A DNA stretch of 64,000 nt from Torymus aiolomorphi (Eukaryota; Arthropoda; Insecta; Hymenoptera; Torymidae), in assembly GCA_036365515.1 (NCBI GenBank), contig CM070873.1, forward strand, positions 28,440,085 to 28,504,084, in the 5' to 3' direction. The position numbers and the translations under genes were made by a program. The notes under the pieces were generated by a model. It did no database searches, was not told the origin of the DNA, and saw nothing but the letters and a program-made list of their open reading frames with translations. This document shows, in pieces, positions 12,797 to 25,682 of this stretch; position 1 is the first letter of the stretch; every line of letters begins with the position of its first letter.

Positions 12797-14518
12797 GAGT
12801 ACCGATAATTCGAAAAAAAACAATCCCCACCCACCTATCCCCTCAGCACCCACGCTGACCTGGCCGATATCCTTCTCCTTCTTCGCGTCCTGCACTCTAC
12901 AGCCGTCGCGGATCTCCTCGAGGCGCACAGGTGTCAGGCCGGAAGTTTACCCTCCAGTCCGCGCATCCTCCTACCCTCCTCGCGCTCCATTACCCTAGAC
13001 ATACCCCTCCGCATACGCACACTCTACTCGCCACAGCATTAATAGCACGAGAATCCTTTGACCGATCAGCGAATTCACTTTGTTGTGTGTGAGAGGGAGT
13101 GCAATCGTCGATGATGATACAGCGCGATTATCGCTGATTTTCGCGAGCGGTCGAGCGCAACTAATTAACTTTGGCCCGCTGTGTGTTGTTGTTGTTGTTG
13201 GGATGCTGCATCAGTTAGTTGGCCGCTTTTGTAGCAGCCGAGCGTTGTGTGTTTTAACGAGGTCTGCTCGCGATCATTCGCGCAGAGTGTGGTGAGAGAA
13301 GAGATGATGGTTATTGGGTTAATGGGAGGTAAGAGCCTGACTTTTGAGCAGATTATGGGGCGTCAAGTGGTTGGTGTTGAGTAGCCGAAAAATTAGGGGC
13401 ACTTTAACGGAGTTCTATCGGTGAAAGAATTAACACACAGAATATTATAAGATTTGGTGTACTATTCAAAATTGGTGCAAAAATGAACCAGTTAAAATTT
13501 TAGAAGCCGAGCGAGCTTGTAAAAAAAGATATCGATGTTTTTATTTTTAGCTAATTAACATGGGTTCTTATGGAAAATTGTAATTTCGCCGTATGCATTT
13601 ACTTATTACAAAGAAGTTAACACACAGATATTTTTCAAAATATTTGTAATGCAAGACAAATATTCAACGAACATTTACAGCTTTCAACGACTATGATTGC
13701 GAGCATTTAAGCACTACAAAAAAAATTAATGAATAGTAAAGTAGTACGTTTTTCACGACTTGACCACCATCATATGTCACGCGACAACGCCGCATTTTAA
13801 GGTTAGAACGGACATGTTTTAAAACGACCCCCACTTGAAAAATCAATTACATGGTATTACTTTTTTATCATTTTGTAGAAATTAAATAAATAATTAACAC
13901 AATAATAAATAAATAAGAAGTGCAAGGAAGAAATAGTATATTTATGTATATTTGTATTTGTGGTATTAATAAACAACAGGCTCCAGCGCATGCGCAGTGT
14001 GCCCTACCAGCACGCGTTGTTGTCATATCTCGCACCGAGTAAGTCAAGCAGAAACCAGAATACTCTTTGACTTGCGTCGTATCAATAGAACTCCCTTTTT
14101 TTTGCAGGAGTTGTTGGTGAGATTTCAGTTTAAAATTGTATTTTTTAATTTGATTTGAGCATCTAAGTGTACGAATTTAAAAACTTTTTCTTGTAAGGTA
14201 GTCTAACTCGTACTGTCTAAAAATGTATAAGTGAGAAGTCGCTTAGTAGTGCAAATAAGTAAAAAAAATCTTTACCGAATCTTCACTTATTATGCAATGA
14301 AAATTTTATTCCACCGCTTCAATTAGTGAATATTCGCTAAAGTGTTAGTAGATTTTTTTTACATACTTGCAGAAGTGAACAGTTATTCACTTATGTAAGT
14401 CTTAGACATTAAGCAGTTAGCAAAAAAAATGAATATACCGTAGTTATAATTCATTACAATCTTTCATTTATTAGACTTGACCAACGATCAAATAATACTC
14501 TTACCGCACTATTTTCTA

Positions 14519-14734
14519 CGCGGAGAAAAATTTTGTAATGAAAATTACTATTTTACATAGTAACCGGGGCACAGGCTAATTTTTACGAAAATTATTGCAA
14601 TTTATAAAAAAAAAAAAACTGTTATTATTTTGTAATTTTTATTATATATTTTAGTAATTATTTTAATGAAAAAATAAGTCTGTCCCACTTTAACTATCAA
14701 AAATAGTAATTTTTCTACAAAATTTGTCCCCATG
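14519..14734. mobile_element. TA-flanked CGCGGAGAAAA element, family B
   Basis: Starts CGCGGAGAAAAATTTTG and ends AATTTGTCCCCATG, with TA on both sides. Interior repeats of AAAATTACTATTTT and TAGTAATTTT flank a GGGGCACAGGC / TCTGTCCCAC box shared with other family B copies. Confidence 0.72.
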
Positions 14735-14749
14735 TACATTATTTAACGA

Positions 14750-17190
14750 ATATCCCCATTACCACGTTAAAACAAAAACCTCACGAACAACATAATACAC
14801 CACACAGCATCAGCATCAAACTAAAGAAGCACCTTCACCAGCATCCGTCATCTCCCCGAGACAACAAAATAAATCACACGACAAATCAGGAACCTCTACG
14901 ACGACGCCGGCACAAAACGAAGACAACACACGCATAACACATCCTTTCCTCGCCGCGACGCGTGAAACGCACTGCCGGCGTCATACATTACGCGCGCGCG
15001 TTGTGTCATTATATCCGCGTGTGACGAATAGTGCTCGCACCGGGAAGCGGAAAAATAGACACGCGCGAAAATTAGCACGAAAAGCCGCGTGCGCGCCGCT
15101 TATAGTCGGTGAAAGTCCTGCTCCTCTCTTCATTATCTAACGCCGCGCGCGCGCATCTTCGGTTCATGCACTGTGTGTGTGTGTGTGTGTGTGTGTATAT
15201 GCACGTGGGATCGATAAATTCTAGCCGCGCGCGCGTGTGTTGTAGGGACTTTTTGCAACGTGGGTAAGTATGAGTAAGAGAGAGAGAGACGCGTTTGTAG
15301 AAAGTTTGAATAAAGACGCGTACTTATGGGCGTGGGAAGAAATTGTGAGGAGCGCGCGTTTTGAGGTTTGCGGAGAAAGGGGGGCAGTTATTCGATCGTT
15401 TTTCTTGATGATGCACACATCTGGTTTATGGATATTCCGCGGAGTTGTGGTGCTTACGGAGAAATTTAATGCTTTGTTTTCTTCATCCTCGACGCTATGG
15501 GTTGCTGAATAAATCGTTATTTATCGCGTTGTCATTACTGGCAGAGAGTTGAACGTGACGTCGTAGTCGGCTTGTGTGTATGAAAGCTTTTCATTGTGGA
15601 CATAATAGTAGATTATTAGAAGTTAACAGCCCAAACAATGGAAGACACGTGCGTATAATGGATTTACATTCTTGTAAATTTTTAAAATAAATATAATGTC
15701 GTTAAAGATTCCATATTCGAGCTATATTGACTTTTATTAATCACTAACATGTGTATCAATAAAGAAACTTTCCCAGCCAATTTTCTGCATCAAACCATTG
15801 CCTCCAACAACCCATTAAAAAAAAAAAAAAAAAAACATTAATTTCCAAAACATCACGTATACTTTATGAATAAATTTCCAGCACCACGTACATTTTTAAC
15901 ATTCCCTACTTCATACCTCGCGTCACTGCATCACCGCTGCCCCCCCATCCTTAATATAAATTGAGCGATCGAGATTCGTTCGGTTTTCGAGCGTTTTTGC
16001 GAGGTATCTCGAATCGATCTCAAATCTCGAAAGAAATCGAGAAACAGGGAATAGAGGGCGCGCGTAGCGCGCCAAATTAACGCTAGTAAACTTTCAAAAT
16101 AAACACACAACACAAAGCTCCGTGGCACATCTCGAACCCGCGCGATAAATTTAGCAACGCGGACGTATTAATACGCAAGTGCGCGCGTCGCGCGTGTCAC
16201 TTTATGAAAGTCATGAGCGAGAGAAACTTTCACGAGCGGTCACGTCTTCCTCGTAGCGTGCAATCTTTTAACGTGTGCCATCGATACTCTCTTCGACGTA
16301 TTTGATGCACAGAGAGAGAGAGAGAAACCAGTCGGCGATACGCAGCCCTAAGATTCCTTCTGTCTGATCTCTGGGGACGTTTGCATAAGGCCTCGCTCGG
16401 CGCGGAGATATGCCGCGCGCGCGCTTGTTTTTCAATTTTTCGAAAAGGAGGTAAGATATTGCGTGGCGCAACGCGACGCTGATGTTACAGGTGTAAGCGA
16501 GAGGAGGATTATGGCGATGCAATTTTTTTTCCCCCTGCAATTGAATTTTATGGCTTCCGATAAGTTTTCCACGCGCGCGTATATGCGCTGATGAAATTGA
16601 TTCTTAGGGCACGTCGAGTCGTGTGCCCTCGTTATTTATTCGAGTAAATTGAGTGGATGCATCCGTCGCTGACGTATTCTCTTGAGATTTTTTACTATTA
16701 AAAAGTACAATAACAGAGTCTCCACTCTGCATTAATATCGAATGCTCAGAGCTACCTATACGAAAGTATCTTGTACGAGACATTGGCGGCAACCGATGAT
16801 CCGCTTAGTCGCTAATTCGTCGCCTCTCTGCTCAGCGTCTCGAGACGATCCCTCGCGCCCTTGCCTCACCGCTGCGACAATAATTCCCTCTCTCTCCATT
16901 GTCTCGTTCCAGCTGCATTATCACTCGAGCATCTCGCATTGTGAGAGAGAGAGCGGCGTTGTGTAGATGTTGCGAAAGCCGCAGATACGTTTGTTGTGGA
17001 TTTTTGTACGCGTTCGGGCAGATGAGAGAGAGGGAGAGGTAATGGCTGATATAGATTTTGTCGTGTAGTCAAGAGATAGTCGTGGAATTGTAAGGTGAGT
17101 GAGAAATAACTGAGGGGATCGGGTCTAGATCGTGTAAGGTTAGTTGTGATGTTTTACAATCGTGCTGGAGGTAAGTGATGAATAGTATCA
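14750..17190. other. Skew-switch islands
   Basis: C-rich 14760-14900 to G-rich 15240-15500 around CGCGCGCG and a GT run (15172-15196). A second goes from 15880 to 17190 with a wide CpG centre, an A22 tract near 15817 on its left and GGGAGAGGTAATGG on its right. No coding evidence. Confidence 0.6.
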
Positions 17191-17252
17191 ATTATTTAAT
17201 TAATATTGTTGAAGCAATGTATGTTATAGCAGGATAATGTGGCTTAATTTTT

Positions 17253-17477
17253 ATGGATCTGAAGTTTGCATCGTTGAAATGCGACGAAATAATTTCTTAC
17301 AATTAATTTAAGTTGTTAAACAATGGAAATTTCATGCAAACTTTTGTTATAAAGTTATTCTATTCTATAAAACACTAAATCTACACACAAAATTAAGATT
17401 AATTAGTATTACCATGAAGCAAAATAATTTTTTTTTTATTTCGTAGCACTTCAACGTTGACCCAACTTCAGACTCAT
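17253..17477. mobile_element. 225-bp MITE, family ATGGGTCTGAAG, copy 1
   Basis: Terminal inverted repeat starts ATGGATCTGAAGTTTGCA and ends with its complement (GACTTCAGACTCAT region, slightly diverged). Internal sequence matches the three copies at 47.3 and 53.2-53.9 kb. Flanks show an imperfect 7-8 bp duplication (AATTTTT). The element ends only about 15 bp from the Penelope-like insertion flank. Confidence 0.8.
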
Positions 17478-17550
17478 AATTTTTTAATGAATTATAACCA
17501 CTAAATAGTTTTTTTTTTGGAAAGGTTCGATGTTAATGAGTACATTGAGT

Positions 17551-17606
17551 TACTGTTTGTGCAACGTTTCGATAACTATTTTGTTATCCTTATCAAGCAC
17601 TAGAAT
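17551..17606 (-). ncRNA. Hammerhead-ribozyme-like motif in the Penelope 3' terminal repeat
   Basis: On the minus strand the arm reads CTTGATAAG, then a hairpin GATAAC-loop AAAATA-GTTATC, then GAAACGTTGC. Penelope-like terminal repeats are known to carry minimal hammerhead ribozymes with core CUGAUGA, stem II and GAAA. Here the first core strand is degenerate (TTGATAA, a possible compensatory U3-A8 change) with one extra base before stem II, while GAAAC is intact. Activity is doubtful. Confidence 0.4.
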
Positions 17607-17778
17607 TTATTAACATATGGAGATAAATACAAGTCAATAATTAAAATACATACAAATAAACAATTTGTTCGTATTCTTACCTAAAATTACATTCATTATA
17701 ATGTTAAAACATCGTCAATTTTATAAAATTGTGTTTTTGTTTATCTAAAAAATATAGAAACAATAGTGAAAAATCAGA

Positions 17779-17779
17779 T

Positions 17780-17812
<33 letters not shown>
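17779..17812. repeat. Poly-T tract inside the Penelope-like element
   Basis: About 33 T in a row. On the element's sense strand this is a poly-A in its 3' untranslated part. Confidence 0.9.
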
Positions 17813-18479
17813 CCTCACAAAAGTTGAGATGTCAAATTGATTACAACTGTTACCTTGCTTTCTTGGTAAAAACAATATAAACATCGTCAATTGTATTAAG
17901 AGTTTTGCACACTTTTTAACTCACATTAAGTTAGGACAGTAACTGAATAAATTAACATATAACAAACAAACAATAATAAATTAACACAAGGGAAAGCCAA
18001 GGCAGTCAGACTACGTTAAGAAGATGTAAACAGACCACTGATAAATTTGAATATAGTCAAGTGATCAATACCTACGTCAATTAACTACGTATATGACATA
18101 GTAATTGACAGTATATCAATGACGATATTAAAATCTAATTAATTTATAATCATTACTTAAACAGGTAGATAAGGTCAGTTTCGTTAAAACTCTATTGTTA
18201 ATGTCCTAAAAATCAATTTGTCACAACCACAAAGTAAAAATTAACCTTTATCATTAAAGAAAACCCATCAAAATTCAAATCTCTCCCTAGATCTTAGGCG
18301 CCTCGTCCTTGCGTATTGAACACAACGGAGTGTGGTGCTTACGCAGATACGAAGCCCCACGGGTGGCAGTAATACACTACTGCATTCATACACCAATGAG
18401 GTAACCACGCGGGCAATTCGAATATTTTGAAGTTATGTGAACTTAAATTGTACCAATAAAAATAACAGTTGTATTCAAT

Positions 18480-19333
18480 TTATTTGATTCTTTTCAATTT
18501 GTTCAATAATTGGGAATAATGGTTACTTAATTTCTGAGTGTCTTCTTTTATATTTATAGGATTATCTTGTAATTTGATGTTAATCATTTCGGAAATTAAT
18601 CTTTTTTCCAACAACTTTCAGTATCCAGTATCTTAGCATTATCAAAGTTAAACTTATGTTTATAATTGTTGATGTGACTATTAATTACAAATTTTTTGTC
18701 ATCATCTTTTTTAGTATTCGCAATGTGTTCTTTTAATCTAGTATTTAACATGCGTTTACTCTCTTCTACGTAACTAGCATTACAATCCTTACATTCGATT
18801 TTGTAAACAATGTTAGTTTTCTCGTCTTTCTCCTGTGTATCTTTCCTTCTTTTTATGACTTTGCTGAGATTATTATTTATTGTTGGAATAGTTTTTATAC
18901 CAAATTTCCTTAAATTATTGGAGACTTCTTCAAAGGTGTCTGGTATGTACGGTAAACTTAGAATAACTTTTGTGTGATCACTATTATTGTTATTGTTATT
19001 AGAATTGTCATATTTAATTTTATTGACTCTATTTTTCACATGATATTCAATAAAGTTAGCAGGGTAGTTATTATTATTTAGATATTCTTTTACCAGACAG
19101 ATGTTTTTTTCCCAAAATTTTTTATGAGATAATAATAATAATGCTCTGTCAACTAAATTGTAGACCATTGCCCTCTTTTGAGACATAGGATGGTGTGATT
19201 TGAAGTTTAAGAATCTACCTGAAAAGGTAGGTTTTTTATACCAATCTGTAATAATTTTGTTTTTTTCTTTTATGAGATTTACCTCTAAGAAGCTGATTGT
19301 GTTGTTCTGTTCAATTTCGTGTGTAAATTTCAA
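18480..19333 (-). pseudogene. Penelope-like RT C-terminus plus GIY-YIG endonuclease, frameshifted
   Basis: The open frame 18596-19333 (245 residues) starts within the reverse transcriptase thumb/linker: FTHEIE, TISFLEV (16-18), WYKKPTFSGRFLNFKSHHP (31-49) and AxxxxLVDRAL. An Asn-rich insert follows (about 110-117), then a GIY-YIG nuclease: NIVY at 174-177, CKDC 181-184, YVEES 188-192, catalytic-type Arg 199, His 203 and Glu 239. The glycine expected in the Y-V/I-G motif is Glu here. The frame breaks after CWKK in an A6 run at about 18602-18607. One base fewer than expected shifts the frame, and about 40 further codons of family-like basic C-terminus continue in another frame to a stop at 18480-18482. 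RT palm and fingers are absent. The first codon is not a true start; the frame is open upstream into the right arm. Confidence 0.85.
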
Positions 19334-19389
19334 TTTTTCATTTGTATGTATTTTAATTATTGACTTGTATTTATCTCCATATGTTAATA

Positions 19390-19442
19390 AATTCTAGTGT
19401 TTGATAACGATAACAAAATAGTTATCGAAACGTTGCACAAAC
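19390..19442 (+). ncRNA. Hammerhead-like motif, inverted second copy
   Basis: Right-arm copy of the same motif in the opposite orientation: TTGATAACGATAAC, loop AAAATA, GTTATCGAAACGTTGC. It differs from the left copy at two positions (G to A region after the core and T for C at its first base), so the two arms are not recent exact duplicates. Confidence 0.35.
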
Positions 19443-19729
19443 AGTAACTCAATGTACTCATTAACATCGAACCTTTCCAAAAAAAAACTATTTAATAATG
19501 AGTGACAAAGAAATTCTATGTATAACCACTAAAATCTTTATAGCGTAATCTTCATTTTTAGAACGAAGAAAAAAAACGATGGCATATAAAAGGTGAAGCA
19601 TGACAATACTACTTGCAACTAGTTGATTACAAGAAGGGACGAAATCATAACGCTATTTTTAATTCGTGATAAATTTATTCCAAAGAAGAGATGTGACGTG
19701 TAGCTAATATTGAAAAAATATTAAGCATC

Positions 19730-20540
<811 letters not shown>

Positions 20541-20794
20541 CGCAGTAAGTTGAGCAGTATCGACGACGTTACTTTGTCAAAATGTAGATAACGTTGACTA
20601 GAGTCAAATGTAGATGATCTGTCTTTTTGAAATGATGAATAAAGTAGAGATCTGTCTTGTGATTGATTGGTTCTATTCGCAAGATTAATCTAAGTATTAA
20701 CGTCCAGTTGAAGAACAAACTTCAAAATCATTGCTAAATTTATGTTTCTTTAAAATAATATAGTTTAGGACGTATTCCCGACATTCCTTAGCTA

Positions 20795-21047
20795 CACTGA
20801 GAGAAATGTTGTAAGAAACTTTATTATAAACGCAAGAAAAATTACTATATTCGATAGTAACTGTAGAACAGACTAAAATTTTCATGAAATTTATTACAAT
20901 TTATAGTCAAAATTGATATTATTTTGTAATTTTTACTATATAAATAGCCATTTTTACTATAAATTGTAATAAATTTTATGTAAATTTGAGTCTATCAAAC
21001 GGTTACTATGCAATATAGTAATTTTTCCTACACAAATTTTCTCCGTG
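20795..21047. mobile_element. TA-flanked CACTGAGAGA element, family B
   Basis: Left end CACTGAGAGAAATG, right end AATTTTCTCCGTG, TA on both sides. Interior of AAATTACTATATTCGATAG-type motif and complement. The two ends mix the T and G versions of the terminus (CACTGAG against CACGGAG). Confidence 0.75.
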
Positions 21048-21089
21048 TACATCATCTAGTAATTATAGAGAAACGGTATTCAAGAAATG

Positions 21090-24000
21090 GAATTCTCCAC
21101 AATTTAAAATCAGTTTCCAACCAACATCCACCCTTCACCCTGCAAAAACTGCCGCGCTCATTTGCCAAACTAACGATGACAACCATTTACCGAAGCATCG
21201 AAGAACACTTTCAAAAAAAAAACCTCAAACCAGCAGCTAACGTCACCCAACCTCATCCCTATCTGATACATTTGACGTGCACCTCCTTATACCCAAACGG
21301 AAACAGGTACGCTCTAAAAAAAAAAACTATAATAAAGCCGCGCGCGTGCCGCGTATCAAAGGCAGCGCTCGGAAATTCAAGACCGAGCGAGTTAATAGGG
21401 TGCGTTTGTAACTGACAGGTGAATGCCGACACAGAGCGGCAACTTTTTCAGTCTTACGCCTCGTTAGAGTGTATATACAGCGAGCAAGATGCGCTCTCGT
21501 CTTTTGTGCGCGTGCGCTCGCGTTTTTTATAATTACCAGAAGCTGATTTTCTCGTTCTTGCGTGTAAGAGTTGCGCGCTGACAGTTCGTGAATTAAATCT
21601 CTATATACGCGCGGCTGCCTTTGTGCCTTTAGGTAGCTGCACCGTTTGTAGAAGTAATTTTAGAAAATATACGCGAATACAGAGAGTATGCTTCTCGTTC
21701 ATTATTATTTCCTTTTCATCGATACGCAACCTTTATTATCCTCCCTGCGCGCCTGCACTTTTCCTTTTTCGTTACCACTACTGCATTGACATAACGCGGT
21801 AAATCGCGAAAGACGTTCCTCGAATTCCCTAATAATTCGCAAGCCGCTTAACGTCTTCTCATCCCCTCCCCGTAAAACAACGAACCCGAAGAAAGAAAAA
21901 CTCTTCGTTCTTGAACAAAAACGAAAAGAAGAGGAGGAGAAAAATTAATCGCACCGGCCGAGGTAATTCTTGCAAAAAAAAAAAAAAGAAAAGGGATGAA
22001 TGGCGCGCGGTGATTTCCTCGCAATTATAACTCGTCCGCGAGCGAGAAAGAAGAGGATCTCCACGCCGACTTAATCGACTTACGAGCGACGATTGTTCTG
22101 TTCCTCTCGCGCGCTCGTTCTCCTTACGACGCGCTCCTTTTTGCAGGTATTAGCGGCACCCGATGCAGCGCGACCTCGAGCGACAAGCTTACGGTTTTTG
22201 TCCTCGTAAGGTTGCAGTGGAATCGACGAGAGAGAGGAGAGTGGTTTTTGTTTGGGGGTCTCAATGTGGATTGTTGTCAAAAAGCAATAAAAGCAATAAT
22301 GAAGGGATATGTTTGATTGTCTGTGACTTGTTTGGAGTGTGACAGTTAAAGTGTTTCTTCGTTACTTAGGTATTAGCGTTTTACTGACTAAATTACCCGA
22401 TTTTATTTGTATTTGTATTCTCCTGGCAGGCGTCCTTCATTTTAGGAAATATTTAAGATAAAGTTCGACGTATTATTTAACGTGACGTCATTCCTTATTA
22501 GACAGTGTAAAACTCCCGACGGTGGAATTAATCGTAAAAATAACTAATTATAGTCATCTTTATGACTTTTAAAAAAATTCAAGTATGTTGTTGAGATTCA
22601 ATGAATTATTGTACTACGTATTACTAGGTTTTCTGTTCACGTTTACACAGAATATTTATATAAAGACAAAATTTTAATCTACCGAATAATAATAAAAACA
22701 AAAACAAAATTCGGCAAGCTAGATATATAATTCACAAACGAAATTCAGAACAGAGTACTCGACTAATCTCAGAAAATCATACAGGGAACACTCAAAATAC
22801 CAGACCCAAACGATCGCCAACGTCACCCACATCCTTATAATACCCGCCACCTCCACTCAATCGACCGCTCGGCAAATAATTCATTAATTCACAGCCCCTC
22901 GTCACCGAAAAACCACCTCGCACTTTTCCCAATCCTCGAGCAAATCACAACCCACGCGCTCGAAATCAATGTATCCATAGAGTTTCTCCTTGCAAACTCC
23001 TCGAAAATTACACACACGCGTTTCGCGGCTAATTATATTCGCGAATTCAATTGCCCCTTGGCAATTTCTCCACACCGGTGAAAAGAAAAGAAAAAAGCAC
23101 TCGCTCGCTCCATAATTGCACCTCGAATAAACACTGTCCCTCTCACTCACACACACGCGCGCGTGAAACAATTGGACCGCGACTATACACACGCTTTCGT
23201 CATGCCAGCGCGGCAAAATTAGCGACTCCGGTTTAGCCGGCGCGCACAATCGTTCCGACCCACATTCCCCCTCGCTTGTGTTCCCTTCTCTCTCTCTTCA
23301 AAACAACGCGCGCCCGCGTCTTGCTGGATATAGGAAGAAGAGGAGACTCCCTCTCTGTCGTCTCCTTATCTATTTACGACTCTCCCTCCCTCTGCCTCGC
23401 GTTTTAGTATCTCCCCGTGGCCCTGCCGCGCTGCCCGGGCCCGGGCTTTTACGCTTCCGCTTCGTCGTAAAGTCAGCGGAGCGCGCGCCGGCGGTTCTCT
23501 ATGTGCATAGAGGCGGGAGGGGTGCGGAGAACCGGGGATATTTCATTATCGTTCCCGTGCACGTCGCGCGTTTTCTTCCCTCCGCCGTCGTCGTCGTCGT
23601 CTTTGTCTTCGTCCTCGACTTTCCGGCTCTCGATGTGTCTCGGTAGAGAAGAGAGAGAGAGAGGGACGTTATGTCAATGAGATAAGTTTATGCTGCCATA
23701 TTGATTCAATGCAACTCGCGCCGACGAGTGAACTTCCACCGGGTTATGCATGTGTGTGTGTGTGTGTGTGTGTGTGTACACATACTGGGATAGCTCTGTT
23801 TTTTTTTTAATTTTCCGGTGCCTGTCATTTAGCAAAGAACCCAGAGGACAGCTCGTGGAAAATTCCTACGCTGAGTGGAACCTACAGCGATTACCAAAGC
23901 TAACGCAGTTCGGATTTCCAAATGATTAGCTGACAACCGCTGACTTCTAGTACACCTGCGTCATCATCGGCAGGACTGTCATCGTCGCGGTACAATCGAC

Positions 24001-24270
24001 ATCCCCGGGGAAAGAGAGAGTTTTAAAAAGCGATGAGAGAGGGAGAGGGAAAAAGCGAAGGATCACGGATGAACGAGCGCGCGCGACGTGGACTGATGGG
24101 AAGGATGGAGGAGGCGGAATCGTTGTAAAGTCAGGGGATGACGATGAAGTGAGAGAGAAAGACTTGCTGAACTGCCGTCCGGGGATTTCCTCGATTAATT
24201 GATCGCTCGCGCGGTTGATTGAATCTGAATGGGAAGCCAGCTGGAATTTTCCGTGGACGGTGGGAGAACG
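21090..24270. other. Two long skew-switch islands
   Basis: 21100-21330 C/A-rich to 22200-22350 G/T-rich; then 22790-22920 C-rich to 24060-24270 G-rich through a dense CpG core around 23440-23600 and a GT run (23752-23778). Between them, 22350-22780 is AT-rich and empty. Confidence 0.6.
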
Positions 24271-24862
24271 GAAGTCAAAGTTTCCGAACTTTATAATTGT
24301 CGCCGTTAAATTATGATTTATTGTGATGTATAATGAAGTGTAATTTTAATGCAATTATTAGGCGCTCGTTCGTAAGTTATACGTTAATTTTATGTTGGAA
24401 TTAGTATTCGTAAGGAAAAAATTTGAGAAATATGCGATAACAGAGGGACAACAAAATTGTCGGATATCTTTTACTTCTTTAACGACAGCACTATAATCTC
24501 TTTAAGTCTCTTACGAAAATCAGCTAACACTTACGAACTTTACAGTAACTCGTCGATACCCTCTACAACATTTTTCCGCATCCTCGCAAACGCCGCTACC
24601 TTAAACGCTCCTCAACTGGCAAACTCACCCTCGAAGTTCTCAAACTCCACTTCCCTCAAAAGAGAGTGAGAGAACAAAAAAAAAACGCCAACGAAATTAC
24701 AAACAAAAGACGCTACCTCGCACAGAGAGAGAGAGAGAGCGGGCTATCACAGCGCGTAACTTTATCGTCCTCCGGCCCGATATCCTTGGCCAGTCTCTCT
24801 CACGCTCGCAAAAGAAGACGAGAGGGAATCGCGATGACAAAGGGGAGATAGTATATACGTAC

Positions 24863-25060
24863 CGGGTATCGATTTGCCGAGATCGAGGTACTCGCGTACA
24901 GAGGGACTGAGGAAGCCCGGCGGTACGACAGGCGCCTCGTTCGTCGGGTTGTTGCGCTCGTCCACCTCGTCCTCGTAGTAGTAGTCCTCCTCCTCCGGGT
25001 CCAGGGGCTTCGCGCGCTTCGATACCCGACTGCCGCCCCCGCCGCCGTCCTGCATGCCAC
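24863..25060 (-). CDS. CPAP1-type chitin-binding protein, internal exon (acidic linker)
   Basis: This 198-bp exon encodes the low-complexity segment N-terminal to the chitin-binding domain. It is bounded by an acceptor with a long pyrimidine tract (TTTGTCGCAG before 25060) and a donor GTACGT after 24863. The reading frame enters in phase 1 and leaves in phase 1 (CCC G|GT), which fits the acceptor of the exon at 10152 exactly. The peptide runs GMQDGGGGGSRVSKR, an acidic tyrosine-rich run DPEEEDYYYEDEVDE, then EAPVVPPGFLSPSVREYLDLGKSIPG. The linker ending just before the PGxDYP lead-in is characteristic of CPAP1 genes. Because the exon is entered in phase 1, at least one more upstream exon with start codon and signal peptide must exist at higher coordinates; I could not identify it. 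The exon lies inside a C-rich to G-rich skew switch. Confidence 0.88.
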
Positions 25061-25203
25061 CTGCGACAAAAGAGAAAGAGGGGTGGTTAGTTTTTGCGGA
25101 AGAAAAGTTTGCGTTTCTTGGTGGGGTGGTGACGAGGTTTAAGGAGCAAAGTAAATTATAGGAAGATTATCTTGTTTTTTTTTTTATGAAACGGTTTTTT
25201 CTG

Positions 25204-25341
25204 CACTGAGAGAAATTTTTTCTCAAAATGTTTATATTTAACATGACATTCTAACTATTAATATATATATTGTTGATAGTTACAATGCCATGTTAATAGT
25301 TAAAATATCATGTTAAATATAAACATATTCTTCTCTCAGTG
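25204..25341. mobile_element. Short CACTGAGAGA foldback element
   Basis: 138 bp, ends CACTGAGAGAAATTTTT and TTCTTCTCTCAGTG. Palindromic interior repeats TTTAACATGACATTCTAAC, GTTAGAATG-like and CATGTTAATAGTT motifs in both orientations. Confidence 0.75.
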
Positions 25342-25682
25342 TGGCTATTTTGTGGATATTTTGACAGAATGGGTGGAAATGAGAGGAACAATTGTTTCTG
25401 AACTGGAAGAAAAATGCCTTTCCATAGAATTATCTTAATTTTTCGACAGCCATAAGGGTCACTTTTTGGGCTTTAGAAAAATTCAAGAGTCCATATGAAT
25501 CTTATAGATTAAAATTAACGTATAAATTTTCTTAAAAGAGATAATTTTGTTCATGAAATTTTGCGGCAGCTTCAAGTGCGAATAAATATTAAGTGTAATG
25601 TTGATGTTGCTCGCATTAAAAACCATGCATATATTATATTACATCTGCATTTGAAGATGTACTTTCTTATTTTTACAATAAA

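Larger units (their letters stand above)
17506..19520 (-). mobile_element. Penelope-like retroelement, 5'-truncated, with inverted terminal-repeat arms
   Basis: Element of about 2.0 kb, sense on the minus strand, inside the CPAP1 intron and in the same orientation as the gene. Its two ends carry inverted copies of about 160 bp (left arm about 17503-17667, right arm about 19337-19497), including GAACCTTTCC next to an A/T tract, a hammerhead-like hairpin and the sequence up to the start of the reading frame. The 13-mer TATAACCACTAAA flanks it at 17493-17505 and 19521-19533, a probable target-site duplication. Family knowledge: Penelope-like elements often insert 5'-truncated with their terminal repeat in inverted orientation. 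Most of the reverse transcriptase is missing, so this copy is dead. Its left end lies about 8 bp beyond the duplication flank of a MITE (17253-17477). Confidence 0.85.

Noticed and set aside
18290..18420. GC-richer stretch in the Penelope 3' region considered as a structured RNA or host exon
   Set aside because: No frame or stable fold recognised by eye; treated as element UTR.
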